From assembly GCA_964460985.1 (NCBI GenBank), contig CAYWQX010000020.1, positions 1 through 39,299 of the forward strand: a stretch of DNA of 39,299 nucleotides, written 5' to 3'. The notes beneath the pieces were generated by a model. That model did no database searches, had not been told where the DNA came from, and saw only the letters and a list, made by a program, of their open reading frames with translations. Source of the DNA: CAZABG01 sp964460985 (GTDB lineage: Bacteria > Chlamydiota > Chlamydiia > Chlamydiales > Parachlamydiaceae). Shown in pieces: positions 1 to 8,801 of this stretch. The position numbers and the translations under genes were made by a program. Position 1 is the stretch's first letter. Every line of letters begins with the position of its first letter.

Positions 1-117
1 ATTGCTTGAAGCGTAGTTATAAATGCCCTCGATTTTTTCATTCTTTCGGAGGGATTCGAGCGTCTCTCCCAGTTTTTTCTTTTCATCCTTCGGATTTTCC
101 GGAGCAGGATTAGTCAT
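1..117 (-). CDS. Unidentified protein, N-terminal fragment (cut by window edge)
   Basis: Reading leftwards from an ATG at 117 gives 39 codons with no stop up to the window edge, so this is the beginning of a longer gene. The visible part is hydrophilic and charged (Pro/Glu/Lys/Asp rich, beginning MTNPAPENPKDEKKK), with no membrane segment or signal peptide. A good ribosome binding site (AGGTGA, complement of 122-127) lies five bases before the start, which supports it as real. It is divergent from the type II secretion operon and shares its 170-base upstream region. I do not recognise the family and the fragment is too short to assign. Confidence 0.6.
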   Translation of the reverse strand, partial: MTNPAPENPKDEKKKLGETLESLRKNEKIEGIYNYASSN

Positions 118-197
118 AGTTCACCTAATTATAGTTTTGATTAGTTCATACCGATTTATTGTTATTTTTAAAAATAAAAATTAACCGGTCCAAGGTG

Positions 198-218
198 TAA
201 CATTAAAATTTAATGTTA
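198..218. repeat. Perfect 21-bp palindrome, possible operator
   Basis: A ten-base arm TAACATTAAA, a single central A, and the exact mirror arm TTTAATGTTA. It sits ten bases upstream of the -35 hexamer of the type II secretion operon promoter and between two divergent genes. There is no loop for a terminator hairpin, so a dimeric DNA-binding protein is the simplest reading. The regulator is not known from the sequence. Confidence 0.6.
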
Positions 219-228
219 AATCATTTGC

Positions 229-258
229 TTGCCTAAATACTCTCTATTGCGGTATAAT
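229..258 (+). promoter_or_regulatory. Sigma-70-type promoter of the type II secretion operon
   Basis: TTGCCT at 229-234 and a perfect TATAAT at 253-258 are separated by 18 bases. The predicted transcript start near 265 leaves a 23-base leader before the ATG at 288. It is the only strong promoter seen ahead of the nine coupled genes that follow. Confidence 0.6.
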
Positions 259-287
259 AGAGAACTTATTAAATAATATAAGACAAA

Positions 288-1634
288 ATGCTAAACGTTA
301 TCATAAAGTATTTAAATCTCGCTCTCTTAGGTCTTTGCCTCTTTTTTGCGGTCGCAGCCGCCTTTGTCTGGCTTCTTAGGCCGAGTGTCATCGAGGAAAA
401 AATTCCAAAAATAACTCCGATAGCGCTTCCCAAAAGTCCTTTTCAACAAACGGCTCCCGCCACGGCATGTCTAGGGGATACTGTCCTGAATTGTAAGTTT
501 CAGCCCCCCACGATCAAGCTGCCCGACTTAAAAAATATTTTAATCTTCTACGGAAAGAATGGCCGCCCCGATGCCGATAACGAAAAGCCCCAACTTCATT
601 TCAGTTTAGCCGGCGGTAAAGGGTTTGCGGGGTTATTGCCTGGAGAAAAACTTTATTTGGTCTTTAACCGCAAGAATGATGGAAGCAAGTACGCCTTTAG
701 TCCCAATAATGAAGAGACGCCTCTCTGGATTGAGGCTAAATTGAACGGATCTGAAGCCTTTGTAACCGTGCACCTCATTGATGAAGAGGGTGAAGAGGTG
801 GTAGAACCCGAGTCGAATCGTAGATTTGCCTTGCTTGAGAAAGAATTCATTCGCAATAACCAGTCTCCCTGGGAGATGGGCAAGTGGCGCGTCGATGCGA
901 CTCTTTTAGCAAGGATGAGAGCCCGCTGGTATGGACCCGATAAGTTTCTTGAAGAGCACGGCGGCGATGAGTTCAAGCTGACCGTTGGGAAGCAAAGAAT
1001 CGATTTTGGCGAAGGGGAGGATGCCTATTCCGTCTATGTGAAAGTGGGCGATACCCTTGTTTATCTGAAAGATAAGTGGCAGTTTATTGAGCCGGGCCCC
1101 GAATCCCTTTCACACCCCCTTCTCGTGGTAAAGAAAATCGACGAGAGGCTTATGAATCTTGAGCTTTGGGATACGCAAGGCAAAGGAAAAGTGGCCTTAA
1201 ACCTTCTCAAATCATCAGAAAATTTTCAGCACGAAAACTTTATTGAGTCTTTCAAGTTTTTAGGTGCAAGAACCCGTAGTCAGTTTTTATTCGAGATCGA
1301 TGCGGAAAGAATGCTCATCCGTCCCCATGATTGGCTTGTCCTTACGGAGGAGGGTTGGAAGAAGCTCTCTACGGTCGAAGATATCGATAACTATGTAAAC
1401 CGCAAAATGGTCGGGACACTGTTTGTCTTCGATAAGATCTCAAGAAAAGACGATAAACAAATTATGCAAGGAACGGTCTACAATCCCAACCGGACGGAGT
1501 CCTATCAGGTTGAGATTGCGATGCAGCCAGCCGCTCTTCCGGGAGTCAAGAAAGGTGATGAGAAGACTGAAGAGGTCCTCTCAAAAAAGAAAATTCACGC
1601 GATCGAGCCCCCTTCATACGCAAAACACAAGTGA
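288..1634 (+). CDS. Membrane-anchored protein, first gene of the type II secretion operon
   Basis: 448 residues. One hydrophobic segment at about residues 9-30 anchors the protein in the inner membrane; the remaining 410 or so residues are predicted to be exported. I see no recognised catalytic motif. It is the first gene of the operon and ends four bases before gspD. In Chlamydia an uncharacterised protein also sits immediately before gspD (CT573 region), and this is probably its counterpart. By position and by the short N-terminus/TM/large periplasmic part topology it could fill the GspC role of connecting secretin and inner-membrane platform, but no sequence motif proves that. The C-terminal part alternates acidic and aromatic strands, consistent with a beta-rich domain. 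Confidence 0.8.
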   Translation: MLNVIIKYLNLALLGLCLFFAVAAAFVWLLRPSVIEEKIPKITPIALPKSPFQQTAPATACLGDTVLNCKFQPPTIKLPDLKNILIFYGKNGRPDADNEKPQLHFSLAGGKGFAGLLPGEKLYLVFNRKNDGSKYAFSPNNEETPLWIEAKLNGSEAFVTVHLIDEEGEEVVEPESNRRFALLEKEFIRNNQSPWEMGKWRVDATLLARMRARWYGPDKFLEEHGGDEFKLTVGKQRIDFGEGEDAYSVYVKVGDTLVYLKDKWQFIEPGPESLSHPLLVVKKIDERLMNLELWDTQGKGKVALNLLKSSENFQHENFIESFKFLGARTRSQFLFEIDAERMLIRPHDWLVLTEEGWKKLSTVEDIDNYVNRKMVGTLFVFDKISRKDDKQIMQGTVYNPNRTESYQVEIAMQPAALPGVKKGDEKTEEVLSKKKIHAIEPPSYAKHK

Positions 1635-1638
1635 GTAA

Positions 1639-4170
1639 ATGAATCCGCTAATTTTCAGTTTAATTCTGGTTGCGCTTCCGCTCTATTCTCAAACGATTGC
1701 GGAAAAAAAAGCTGCTCTCTCTGAATCAAAAGGGGATCTTGATCAAGACTCCGAAAGATTTCTTTTGGAAGTGAACCGTGAGCTCATCGATGCTGAAGAG
1801 GCCCTTCGCAAGGAGTATAAACTTGCCTATGAGATCTACCAGCGTGACGGTAAAAATGGAAATTACGAAGAAATTCTTCAAAATATTCGCGATTTACGAG
1901 CGACCATCATTGCCTTAGAAGAGAGCTGGAGAGTCATGGCGAGCCAGACGGCGAATGTCGAGCCTTATGCTTTGTGGCACCAGCCCGAGACCACTCTTGA
2001 GCAGCTTGTCACCGATTATGGCTCCCAAGATTATGTCTACCTCATCCCTGCAGATATTGGTGCGATAAAGTTAAGTTTAGGATCTAATCTTCCCATTCCA
2101 AGATCTTCCTGGAATGAAATGCTTGAATCGATTTTGACGCAGAATGGAGTTGGCATACGCCAGCTCACCCCTTTTTTAAGAGAACTCTATTTATTTCAAG
2201 ATGACCACTCGGGCATCAAACTGATTACGAGCAATCGGGCTGATTTAAGCGCCCTTCCGCCCAGAAGCCGTGTCGCCTTTGTGTTAACGCCGGATCCTGC
2301 TGAAGTGAGGCGAACCTACTTCTTTTTAGACAACTTCATAAACCACCAAAGCTCGACTGTGCAATTAGTGGGAAGAGACATCCTTCTGATCGCTGATGTG
2401 GCAGAAGTTCTTGATTTGTTAAAGCTTGCCGACTTTGTCTACACGTCGAAAGGCGATATGGAATACAAAGCGATCCCCCTTGGCAAGATTGATCCCGAAG
2501 AGATGATTAAGATTATATCGGCCATCTTTTCTCCAAGCGAAGAGAACCGGCCTGGAAGAAACGAGAAAGAGGTTCTGCCTACCGATGCTAACGGTTTAAA
2601 AGTGATTAAACTGGGCGGCGGGATTAAGGGGGTCTTTCTAGTAGGTACGAAAGAGGAAGTTCGAAAAGCAGAGCAGATTATTGGCGAAGTGGAGGGCCAA
2701 ATTGGGGGCGCCCGTGAAAAGACCATATTTTGGTATGACGTCAAGTATTCCGATCCCAATGAGCTTGCGGACGTTCTTTATAAAGTCTATAACTTAATGA
2801 TCGCCTCCAATGTGGGCTCAAATGATTTAGCTCAGATGCCAAAGCCAAGCGAACTTGCGTTAATGGCGCAGCAGGCAACTCAAGAGGCTGTGATCGAAAG
2901 GGCGAGAGCGGATGAGGCTGCCAAAATCGCGGCAAGACAAATTGCAAACGACACTCTTCCTCCCCAACTCTACCCAACCGATTCTTACTATGAAGGGGGC
3001 TTTCCGATCTCCCCTGCCCCTGTTCGTCCCGCCAATCCTAATACCCCCAAAAGAGAGAACAATCGGACCAATTTCATCGTGGATGAAAAGACGAGTGCGA
3101 TCGTCATGGTAGTGGAAGCGGATATCCTGCAAAGTTTAAAGGATTTGATCAAGCGGCTCGATGTTCCGAAAAAGATGGTGCAGCTTGAGGTGCTTCTTTT
3201 GGAGAAAAGAGATAGGAGAGATACAAACTACGGACTTGATTTGTTACGCTTAGGAACATGCGCTTCGAATAAAAATAAAAACTGCCTTTTGTACAACAAC
3301 GTGTTTGACGGCCTTCCTGAAGTGTTCGATGAGTTCGCTCAACCGGCTGTAGGTATTTTTGACTTTATTTTAAGCCGCAAGAAAACGAGCCATTTTCCCG
3401 CCTTTGATTTGATTTATCGTTTTCTCTTAACGCAAGAAGACCTTTCGATTAATTCAAATCCATCGGTCGTAACGGTTAACCAAACGCCTGCCTTTATTTC
3501 GATTCAAGAAGAGCAGTCGATTAATACCGGCGTCTTCCAGGTGGAGACGGCGAACGGCGTTACCTTAGAAGATGCTTTTAAAAGAGCCCAGTATGGTGTG
3601 ACGATTAAAATCACTCCCACCATTCACTTTCATGATGATGAAGATATTGAACCCTATGATTCAATCACCCTCGTTTCTGATGTCACTTTCGATACCGTTC
3701 AGAGCAACGTGAACGATCGTCCGATCGTTATTCGAAGAAATATTCAGAATGAAGCGAGAGTGGCGGACGGTGAAACCGTCATTTTAGGGGGTCTAAGAAG
3801 AAAAGATACACGCGATGTTAAAGCGGGAATCCCCTTTTTAGGTGAAATTCCTGGCATCGGCAAATTATTTAGCAACACGACTCTGGCTGACGAAGCGTCA
3901 GAGATGTACATTTTCATAACACCCAAGATTATTCGCGACCCTGCCTGTGAACTCGAATGGATTCGTCAGGAAGAGATGTGCCGCAGAGCCGGCGACATTC
4001 CTGAATTTGCCGCCTGTTTAGCCGAAGCGCAAGAAGCTGACAAAAACAGATGTTTCCAGCAGTGGATGAGAATATTATTCGGAAGAGACGAAGATAATCT
4101 ATACACCCCCGGCTGGCACAATGAAGATACATGTGGAAGCTCGAGAGGTGGTGTCTATGATGGACGATAA
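1639..4170 (+). CDS. gspD: Type II secretion system secretin GspD
   Basis: 843 residues, longer than most GspD proteins (about 650-700). Begins with a signal peptide (MNPLIFSLILVALPLYSQT). Residues 20-105 form a charged, probably coiled-coil N-terminal extension. N-domain repeats follow (for example YDVKYSDPNELADVL near residue 365), then the secretin domain from about 505, with VVTVNQTPAF and the signature GIPFLGEIPGIGKLF preceded by VADGETVILGGL. It forms the outer-membrane channel of the type II machine. A C-terminal tail of roughly 70 residues after the secretin core holds five cysteines, unusual for the family. The stop overlaps the start of gspE, so the two are translationally coupled. 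Confidence 0.95.
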   Translation: MNPLIFSLILVALPLYSQTIAEKKAALSESKGDLDQDSERFLLEVNRELIDAEEALRKEYKLAYEIYQRDGKNGNYEEILQNIRDLRATIIALEESWRVMASQTANVEPYALWHQPETTLEQLVTDYGSQDYVYLIPADIGAIKLSLGSNLPIPRSSWNEMLESILTQNGVGIRQLTPFLRELYLFQDDHSGIKLITSNRADLSALPPRSRVAFVLTPDPAEVRRTYFFLDNFINHQSSTVQLVGRDILLIADVAEVLDLLKLADFVYTSKGDMEYKAIPLGKIDPEEMIKIISAIFSPSEENRPGRNEKEVLPTDANGLKVIKLGGGIKGVFLVGTKEEVRKAEQIIGEVEGQIGGAREKTIFWYDVKYSDPNELADVLYKVYNLMIASNVGSNDLAQMPKPSELALMAQQATQEAVIERARADEAAKIAARQIANDTLPPQLYPTDSYYEGGFPISPAPVRPANPNTPKRENNRTNFIVDEKTSAIVMVVEADILQSLKDLIKRLDVPKKMVQLEVLLLEKRDRRDTNYGLDLLRLGTCASNKNKNCLLYNNVFDGLPEVFDEFAQPAVGIFDFILSRKKTSHFPAFDLIYRFLLTQEDLSINSNPSVVTVNQTPAFISIQEEQSINTGVFQVETANGVTLEDAFKRAQYGVTIKITPTIHFHDDEDIEPYDSITLVSDVTFDTVQSNVNDRPIVIRRNIQNEARVADGETVILGGLRRKDTRDVKAGIPFLGEIPGIGKLFSNTTLADEASEMYIFITPKIIRDPACELEWIRQEEMCRRAGDIPEFAACLAEAQEADKNRCFQQWMRILFGRDEDNLYTPGWHNEDTCGSSRGGVYDGR
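4143..4151 (+). promoter_or_regulatory. Ribosome binding site deciding the gspE start
   Basis: GAGAGGTGG ends five bases before the ATG at 4157. An upstream in-frame ATG at 4121 has no such site and would add 12 residues of poor quality inside gspD, so 4157 is preferred. Confidence 0.55.
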
Positions 4171-5719
4171 CCTGAGGGAACTCAGTTTAAAAGTTGGCAT
4201 TCCCGTTGTTGACAATCTGTTAACCTATCCTACTATTGGTAAAGAGACCTTGAAAAAGGTTCCTTACGCCTTCGTTAAAAAACATAAAGTCATTCCCTAC
4301 CAAGAGCTAGATGGCATTGTTTGGGTCGCAAGTTCCGATCCCTTCAATTTAGATGCCTTTGAAGAGCTAAGAGCGATGCTGAATCGCGAGATTAAAGTCG
4401 TTTTTTCTCCGTATGAGCTGATTGAGACAGCTATTCATGAATGCTACAATAAGGAAGAAGGGGAAGCCTCCCAAGAGATCCGAGAATTGAATGAGAATAT
4501 TACGGATAAGCTTGACGGGGAAGTTGAGGTGTATGACCTTTTGGACGACTCCAAGCATCAGGTTCCTGTCATCAAAATTCTAAATCTCATTTTGCTGGAA
4601 GCGATTCAGCAAGGCGCCTCTGATATTCATTTTGAACCTCTTGAAATGGGTATGCGTATAAGGTATCGAATCGACGGCGTCCTTCAAAACCGCCATGCCC
4701 CCTCTTCAGAGTATACGCAGGCTTTGATTTCCCGTTTAAAAGTCATGTCTCGTTTAGATATTGCCGAGCATCGGCTTCCCCAAGATGGCCGTATCAAGCT
4801 CAGAATGGGCAGAAGGGAAATTGACTTCAGGGTCTCGACCGTTCCTGTGCAAGGCGGCGAGAGAATTGTGCTGCGTATTCTCGATAAAGGCAATGTTGTT
4901 TTAGGGTTAGATAAGATCGGCATGCCCGACGATCTTTTAAAAAGCTTTCGAAAAATGGCAGAACTTCCTGAAGGCATCGTTTTAGTCACAGGGCCTACCG
5001 GAAGCGGTAAAACGACCACCCTCTACAGCGCAATTTCAGATATTCATAATGAAGAGATCAACGTGATGACGATTGAAGATCCCGTTGAATACAACTTGAA
5101 AGGGATTGCTCAAATTGGGGTGCAGCCAAAGATCAATCTCGATTTTGCAAGAGGTTTAAGGCATATCCTCCGTCAAGATCCTGATGTGATCATGATTGGG
5201 GAAATTCGCGATGTCGAAACCGCTGAAATCGCCATTCAATCGTCTCTGACAGGCCACTTGGTCCTCTCCACGTTGCACACAAACGACGCTCCCTCCGCCA
5301 TTACCCGCTTGGTTGATATGGGGGTTGAGCCTTATTTACTCTCCTCTACCGTAGCAGGTGTGCTCGCTCAACGACTTGTGAGAAGAATTTGTAAAGAGTG
5401 TGCAGTCGACTATATCCCCTCGGAAGAGGAGGTAAAGTCGATCGGCTTCAAGCTAGCTCCTAAGACTTTAAAAATGGGAAAAGGGTGCCCTTCTTGCTTC
5501 AACACCGGTTACAAAGGGCGCCATGGAATTTATGAATTGATGGTGGTAAATCCTCAAATCCATAAGCAGATCATCAAAAGTCCCGATTCAAATGAAATGC
5601 GAAAAATTGCACTCGAAACCGGGATGAGAAGTCTTCTTCAGCACGGTCAAGAACTGATATTAAAAGGGATCACAACCGTTCAGGAAGTGCTTCGGGTTAC
5701 AAGGGGTTTTGATAGCTGA
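4157..5719 (+). CDS. gspE: Type II secretion ATPase GspE
   Basis: 520 residues from the preferred start. An N-terminal MshEN/GspE_N-like domain is followed by the secretion ATPase core. Walker A is GPTGSGKTTT at about residue 279, the Asp box follows in TIEDPVEY, Walker B is DVIMIGEIRD, and the His box is LSTLHTND. The C-terminal zinc module is complete: CKEC near 412 and CPSC near 444. It is the cytoplasmic motor that powers pseudopilus assembly with GspF. It overlaps gspD by 14 bases and gspF by one base (TGATG), as expected for coupled subunits. All catalytic motifs are intact, so the ATPase looks functional. Confidence 0.95.
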   Translation: MMDDNLRELSLKVGIPVVDNLLTYPTIGKETLKKVPYAFVKKHKVIPYQELDGIVWVASSDPFNLDAFEELRAMLNREIKVVFSPYELIETAIHECYNKEEGEASQEIRELNENITDKLDGEVEVYDLLDDSKHQVPVIKILNLILLEAIQQGASDIHFEPLEMGMRIRYRIDGVLQNRHAPSSEYTQALISRLKVMSRLDIAEHRLPQDGRIKLRMGRREIDFRVSTVPVQGGERIVLRILDKGNVVLGLDKIGMPDDLLKSFRKMAELPEGIVLVTGPTGSGKTTTLYSAISDIHNEEINVMTIEDPVEYNLKGIAQIGVQPKINLDFARGLRHILRQDPDVIMIGEIRDVETAEIAIQSSLTGHLVLSTLHTNDAPSAITRLVDMGVEPYLLSSTVAGVLAQRLVRRICKECAVDYIPSEEEVKSIGFKLAPKTLKMGKGCPSCFNTGYKGRHGIYELMVVNPQIHKQIIKSPDSNEMRKIALETGMRSLLQHGQELILKGITTVQEVLRVTRGFDS

Positions 5720-6903
5720 TGCCTCTTTATTACTATCATGCCATTGAATCTAATGGGAAAAAAAGAAAAGGTTTTATCGAAGCCGATACCGAAAAAGAGG
5801 CGAAGTTAAAGCTAAAAGAGCAAGGAATTTTTTTAACCCAGCTCTCGACTAAAGGATCGCTGACCTCCAAGCACCATTTAAAATCGGCCGATCTAAGCCA
5901 GTTTACGATGCTTTTGTCACAGCTTATTTCCTCCGGAATACCCCTATACGAAAGTCTTTTAGCTTTAGAAGAGCAGCTCCGCGGCACCAAGTCCCACCGG
6001 ATTATCTTAAGTATCGCAGAACAGGTTAAAGGGGGCTCCAAGCTCTCTTCGGCTATGCAGATTTTTCCAGAGAGCTTTGATCCGCTCTACACCTCTATGA
6101 TTGCCGCGGGAGAATCGGGGGGGCACTTAAGCGAAGTATTAGAAAAATTGAACCAGCTTTTAGTGAAACGTGAAAAACTTCGTAAAGAATTGATGACGGC
6201 CATGATTTATCCTGCCATTTTAGCCGGCTTCGCTCTTTTAGTTATCACGGTCATGCTCACCTTCGTGATTCCCTCCATTGAAGGGATCTTTGCAGAGGGT
6301 AAATTAAATGGATTTACCAAGTTTGTAATCGATACAAGCAAGTTTTTTAGGGAAAAAGCATGGATCTATCTTCCTTTAATAGGAGGTTTAATAACTCTCT
6401 TTTACTTTCAGCTAAAAAAACCAAAGGTCAAAGACTGGATTTTCAATCAGCTTTTAAAAACACCGGTCATCGGTAAAATCATGGTGCAGTCCTCTCTTTG
6501 CCGTTACTGCCGCACGCTTGCCAGTTTAACGGTCGGAGGCGTTCCGATGATTGAAGCCTTGAGGTTAAGCCGGGCGACCCTTCAAAACCCTTTGATGGAA
6601 GAAGAGATGGTTAAGGTGGAAGCAAGAATCATTGAAGGAAGCAGGCTAAGCTATGAATTAGGTCAGTCGGCCTTTGTTCCAAAACTTGTGCCGAGAATGG
6701 TAGCCATTGGCGAAGAGGCTGGACGCTTGCCTGAGATGCTGAATAAGGTAGCAGATATTTATGAAGAGGAGCTGGATAAGGCGATTAAACGCGCTTTGGC
6801 CCTTATGCAGCCCGTCATTTTACTCGTGATGGGAGCAATAATTGGCCTTATTTTGATTGCCATACTGCTTCCCTTAACCGATCTTAGCAATTTGTCGATG
6901 TGA
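5719..6903 (+). CDS. gspF: Type II secretion inner-membrane platform protein GspF
   Basis: 394 residues with the duplicated T2SSF helical domain (about 60-180 and 265-385). Three hydrophobic segments are visible near 155-185, 213-229 and 361-390. The first half contains the typical FTMLLSQLISSGIPLYESL and the second half the matching CRYCRTLASLTVGGVPMIEAL, with MIAAGESGG and MVAIGEEAGRL as the repeated glycine turns. It recruits GspE and supports pseudopilus growth. Length and topology are normal for GspF. The ATG overlaps the gspE stop, and gspG begins eight bases after its end. Confidence 0.95.
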   Translation: MPLYYYHAIESNGKKRKGFIEADTEKEAKLKLKEQGIFLTQLSTKGSLTSKHHLKSADLSQFTMLLSQLISSGIPLYESLLALEEQLRGTKSHRIILSIAEQVKGGSKLSSAMQIFPESFDPLYTSMIAAGESGGHLSEVLEKLNQLLVKREKLRKELMTAMIYPAILAGFALLVITVMLTFVIPSIEGIFAEGKLNGFTKFVIDTSKFFREKAWIYLPLIGGLITLFYFQLKKPKVKDWIFNQLLKTPVIGKIMVQSSLCRYCRTLASLTVGGVPMIEALRLSRATLQNPLMEEEMVKVEARIIEGSRLSYELGQSAFVPKLVPRMVAIGEEAGRLPEMLNKVADIYEEELDKAIKRALALMQPVILLVMGAIIGLILIAILLPLTDLSNLSM

Positions 6904-6910
6904 GGTACAT

Positions 6911-7285
6911 ATGATTTTAAAAAGAAAATTTTTGACGTTGATGGAGATCATGGTGGTGATTCTTCTCATCATGATGATAACGGGCGTGATCGCGTACAAC
7001 TACAGCGGATCGCTTGAAGAGGGTAAAGTTTACAAGACAAAAATGGGGATTGAAAAGGTTCAAAACATTTTAAATTTGGAAGTCGCGAAAAATCCGGAGC
7101 TTTTAGATGATATCAGCTCGAACTGGATGTCGATTATTCAAAAATCCCCCTTGGTTCAAAATGCGGATGCCGTGGTAAGGGACGGCTGGGGTAGCGTCTA
7201 CGATGTCGAAGTGTACGATGGGCAAATCATTGTAACTTCTAGGAAGTTGCAGCAGCATGAAAGAGAAAATAAGTCTAAAAAGTAA
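6911..7285 (+). CDS. gspG: Major pseudopilin GspG
   Basis: 124 residues. It has the class III signal layout: basic MILKRKF, then LTLMEIMVV with the key glutamate at position 5 of the mature helix, then a hydrophobic helix to about residue 30. The C-terminal DGWGSVYDV matches the D.WG..Y motif of the GspG globular domain. Oddly, the residue before the predicted cleavage site is Phe instead of the usual Gly. It would be the main subunit of the periplasmic pseudopilus. The C-terminal 29 bases overlap the next pseudopilin gene. Confidence 0.9.
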   Translation: MILKRKFLTLMEIMVVILLIMMITGVIAYNYSGSLEEGKVYKTKMGIEKVQNILNLEVAKNPELLDDISSNWMSIIQKSPLVQNADAVVRDGWGSVYDVEVYDGQIIVTSRKLQQHERENKSKK

Positions 7286-7838
7286 AAAGGCCTTTACTCT
7301 TATAGAGATCATGATCGTGATCGCCTGTATTGCGCTTTTCGCAGGCTTCATCACCATCAATATTCGATTAGCGGTATTGGAACAAAATTTTGAATCTCAA
7401 ACCTCCGAGCTTCTCTCTCAGTTAAGGCTGGCAGAGGAGCTTAGCACTCTTTTTAATGTGGATGTAGAGGTTCAATTTTCTGAAGAAAATGGCAAGACTA
7501 AAAGCCTTATGGTTGCGACCGGCGTCATTACCGAGACTTTTGAAGCCCTATTAAAAAACTCCGAAAGAACCTACGATTTTCGTGCGACGTGGGAAGGCGC
7601 CCAGTTTAAAAACGACTCTACCTTTTCCCTAAATTTTTATGACCAGGGCTACCATTTTCCTTTGGGAGTTCTTAAGATTGAAGGCTCCAAAACCCTTTAT
7701 TTGACTCTGCCCGGCTATCCCACCCCCTTAAAGTTTACTGAAGAGGAAAAAAGCGTGAGGGAAATCGAACAGAAGAACATGGAACTGTATGACCATTTAA
7801 CCCCTTTTGTGATGCAAGACCCCCATGTTCATACTTAA
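7257..7838 (+). CDS. Minor pseudopilin, GspH-like
   Basis: 193 residues. After a basic start, KKAFTLIEIMIVIACIALFAG forms the prepilin-type N-terminus, with Glu at position 5 and Ala instead of Gly at -1. The soluble remainder is beta-strand rich and not further recognisable. Order after GspG and size fit GspH. It overlaps gspG by 29 bases and the next gene by 14. Assignment to GspH rather than another minor pseudopilin rests on gene order. Confidence 0.8.
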   Translation: MKEKISLKSKKAFTLIEIMIVIACIALFAGFITINIRLAVLEQNFESQTSELLSQLRLAEELSTLFNVDVEVQFSEENGKTKSLMVATGVITETFEALLKNSERTYDFRATWEGAQFKNDSTFSLNFYDQGYHFPLGVLKIEGSKTLYLTLPGYPTPLKFTEEEKSVREIEQKNMELYDHLTPFVMQDPHVHT

Positions 7839-8181
7839 AAAAAGAGCGGTTACGCTTCTAGAAGTTTTGATTGCGTTTATACTTGTGGCAACAGCGATAG
7901 TCCCGCTCGCCCTTCCCTATCGCTTCATGCTTCAAGAGACCCAAAAAAGATTAAATGAGCTTGAGGCGGATAGAATAGCCCCGATTCTTTATAGCGATAT
8001 TCTATCCAAGCTCCTGAAAAAGGAAATTACGCTCGAAGGGCTTTCGGAAGAGGCTTTCTATCCTCTTGAAAATCCCAAGGGCTCGTATCAATTTGTCCAA
8101 ACGCCTGAAGGGTGGTTCATTCAGATTAATCTTGGCGATAACCTGGTGTATGATTATGCCCTCCCCAAGGTGCCAGGATGA
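7825..8181 (+). CDS. Minor pseudopilin, GspI-like
   Basis: 118 residues, the usual size of GspI. The N-terminus MFILKKRAVTLLEVLIAF is prepilin-like, with Glu at mature position 5, Ala at -1, and a hydrophobic helix to about residue 30 (FILVATAIVPLALPY). No clear ribosome site is present, so translation probably depends on the preceding gene, whose last 14 bases it overlaps. It ends in an ATGA overlap with the next pseudopilin gene. The I assignment follows from size and order. Confidence 0.78.
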   Translation: MFILKKRAVTLLEVLIAFILVATAIVPLALPYRFMLQETQKRLNELEADRIAPILYSDILSKLLKKEITLEGLSEEAFYPLENPKGSYQFVQTPEGWFIQINLGDNLVYDYALPKVPG

Positions 8182-8801
8182 GAATTAAAAGAAGATTTTT
8201 GACGCTTCTTGAGCTCATGATCGCACTCGCTCTTTCAGCATCCCTTATCTCCTCAGGCCTCTTTTTTTACCGTTATGTGGCAACCCTTAACAATGACCTT
8301 TTGATAAAAGAGAAAAAAGCGTTTGACGAAAGGCTCATTCTCTTAAGGTTAGCTAAGCTTTTTCAATCGGTAGAAATACAGAGTAATAAGCCCCTTTTTT
8401 TCACCAAAGGGGAGAGTATGCTTACCCAAGGCCAGGGCTTGGTTCTGCGGGTCAAAAATCCCCCCTTTGATATCCCCACTTTTGCAGATTCGGTGATTCA
8501 GTTTCTATTTGTAGATAAAGAAAAAAAGCTCACTCTTGCCACCTGGAATTTTAATCGGCTCCACTCTAAAGATCTCCCTCACGAGATGCATTTAGAGGTG
8601 CTTATGGAAGGAGTTGAAAAAATTGAATTTCAGTTTTTAGTTCAAGAAGAGCAGTCAAGTTATCCCGAGTTAAAAAGCGGCGCCTGGATTAAAGAGTGGC
8701 TCATGGGATACGAGTCTCTTCCGATAGCAGTTAAAATTACACTTTTTAGAGAGGCGCCTCATGAGATGGTTTTCCTCATGACTTGTGAGAGGAGTTCATG
8801 A
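8178..8801 (+). CDS. Minor pseudopilin, GspJ-like
   Basis: 207 residues, right for GspJ. The N-terminus MRIKRRFLTLLELMIALAL has Glu at mature position 5, but Phe at -1 where Gly is normal, the same departure as in GspG. The hydrophobic stretch runs to about residue 30. The rest is a mixed alpha/beta soluble domain of the size expected at the pseudopilus tip. It is joined by ATGA overlaps to both neighbours. Confidence 0.8.
   Translation: MRIKRRFLTLLELMIALALSASLISSGLFFYRYVATLNNDLLIKEKKAFDERLILLRLAKLFQSVEIQSNKPLFFTKGESMLTQGQGLVLRVKNPPFDIPTFADSVIQFLFVDKEKKLTLATWNFNRLHSKDLPHEMHLEVLMEGVEKIEFQFLVQEEQSSYPELKSGAWIKEWLMGYESLPIAVKITLFREAPHEMVFLMTCERSS

Noticed and set aside
4121..4156. Upstream ATG at 4121 for gspE
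   Set aside because: It has no ribosome site, whereas GAGAGGTGG lies just before 4157.
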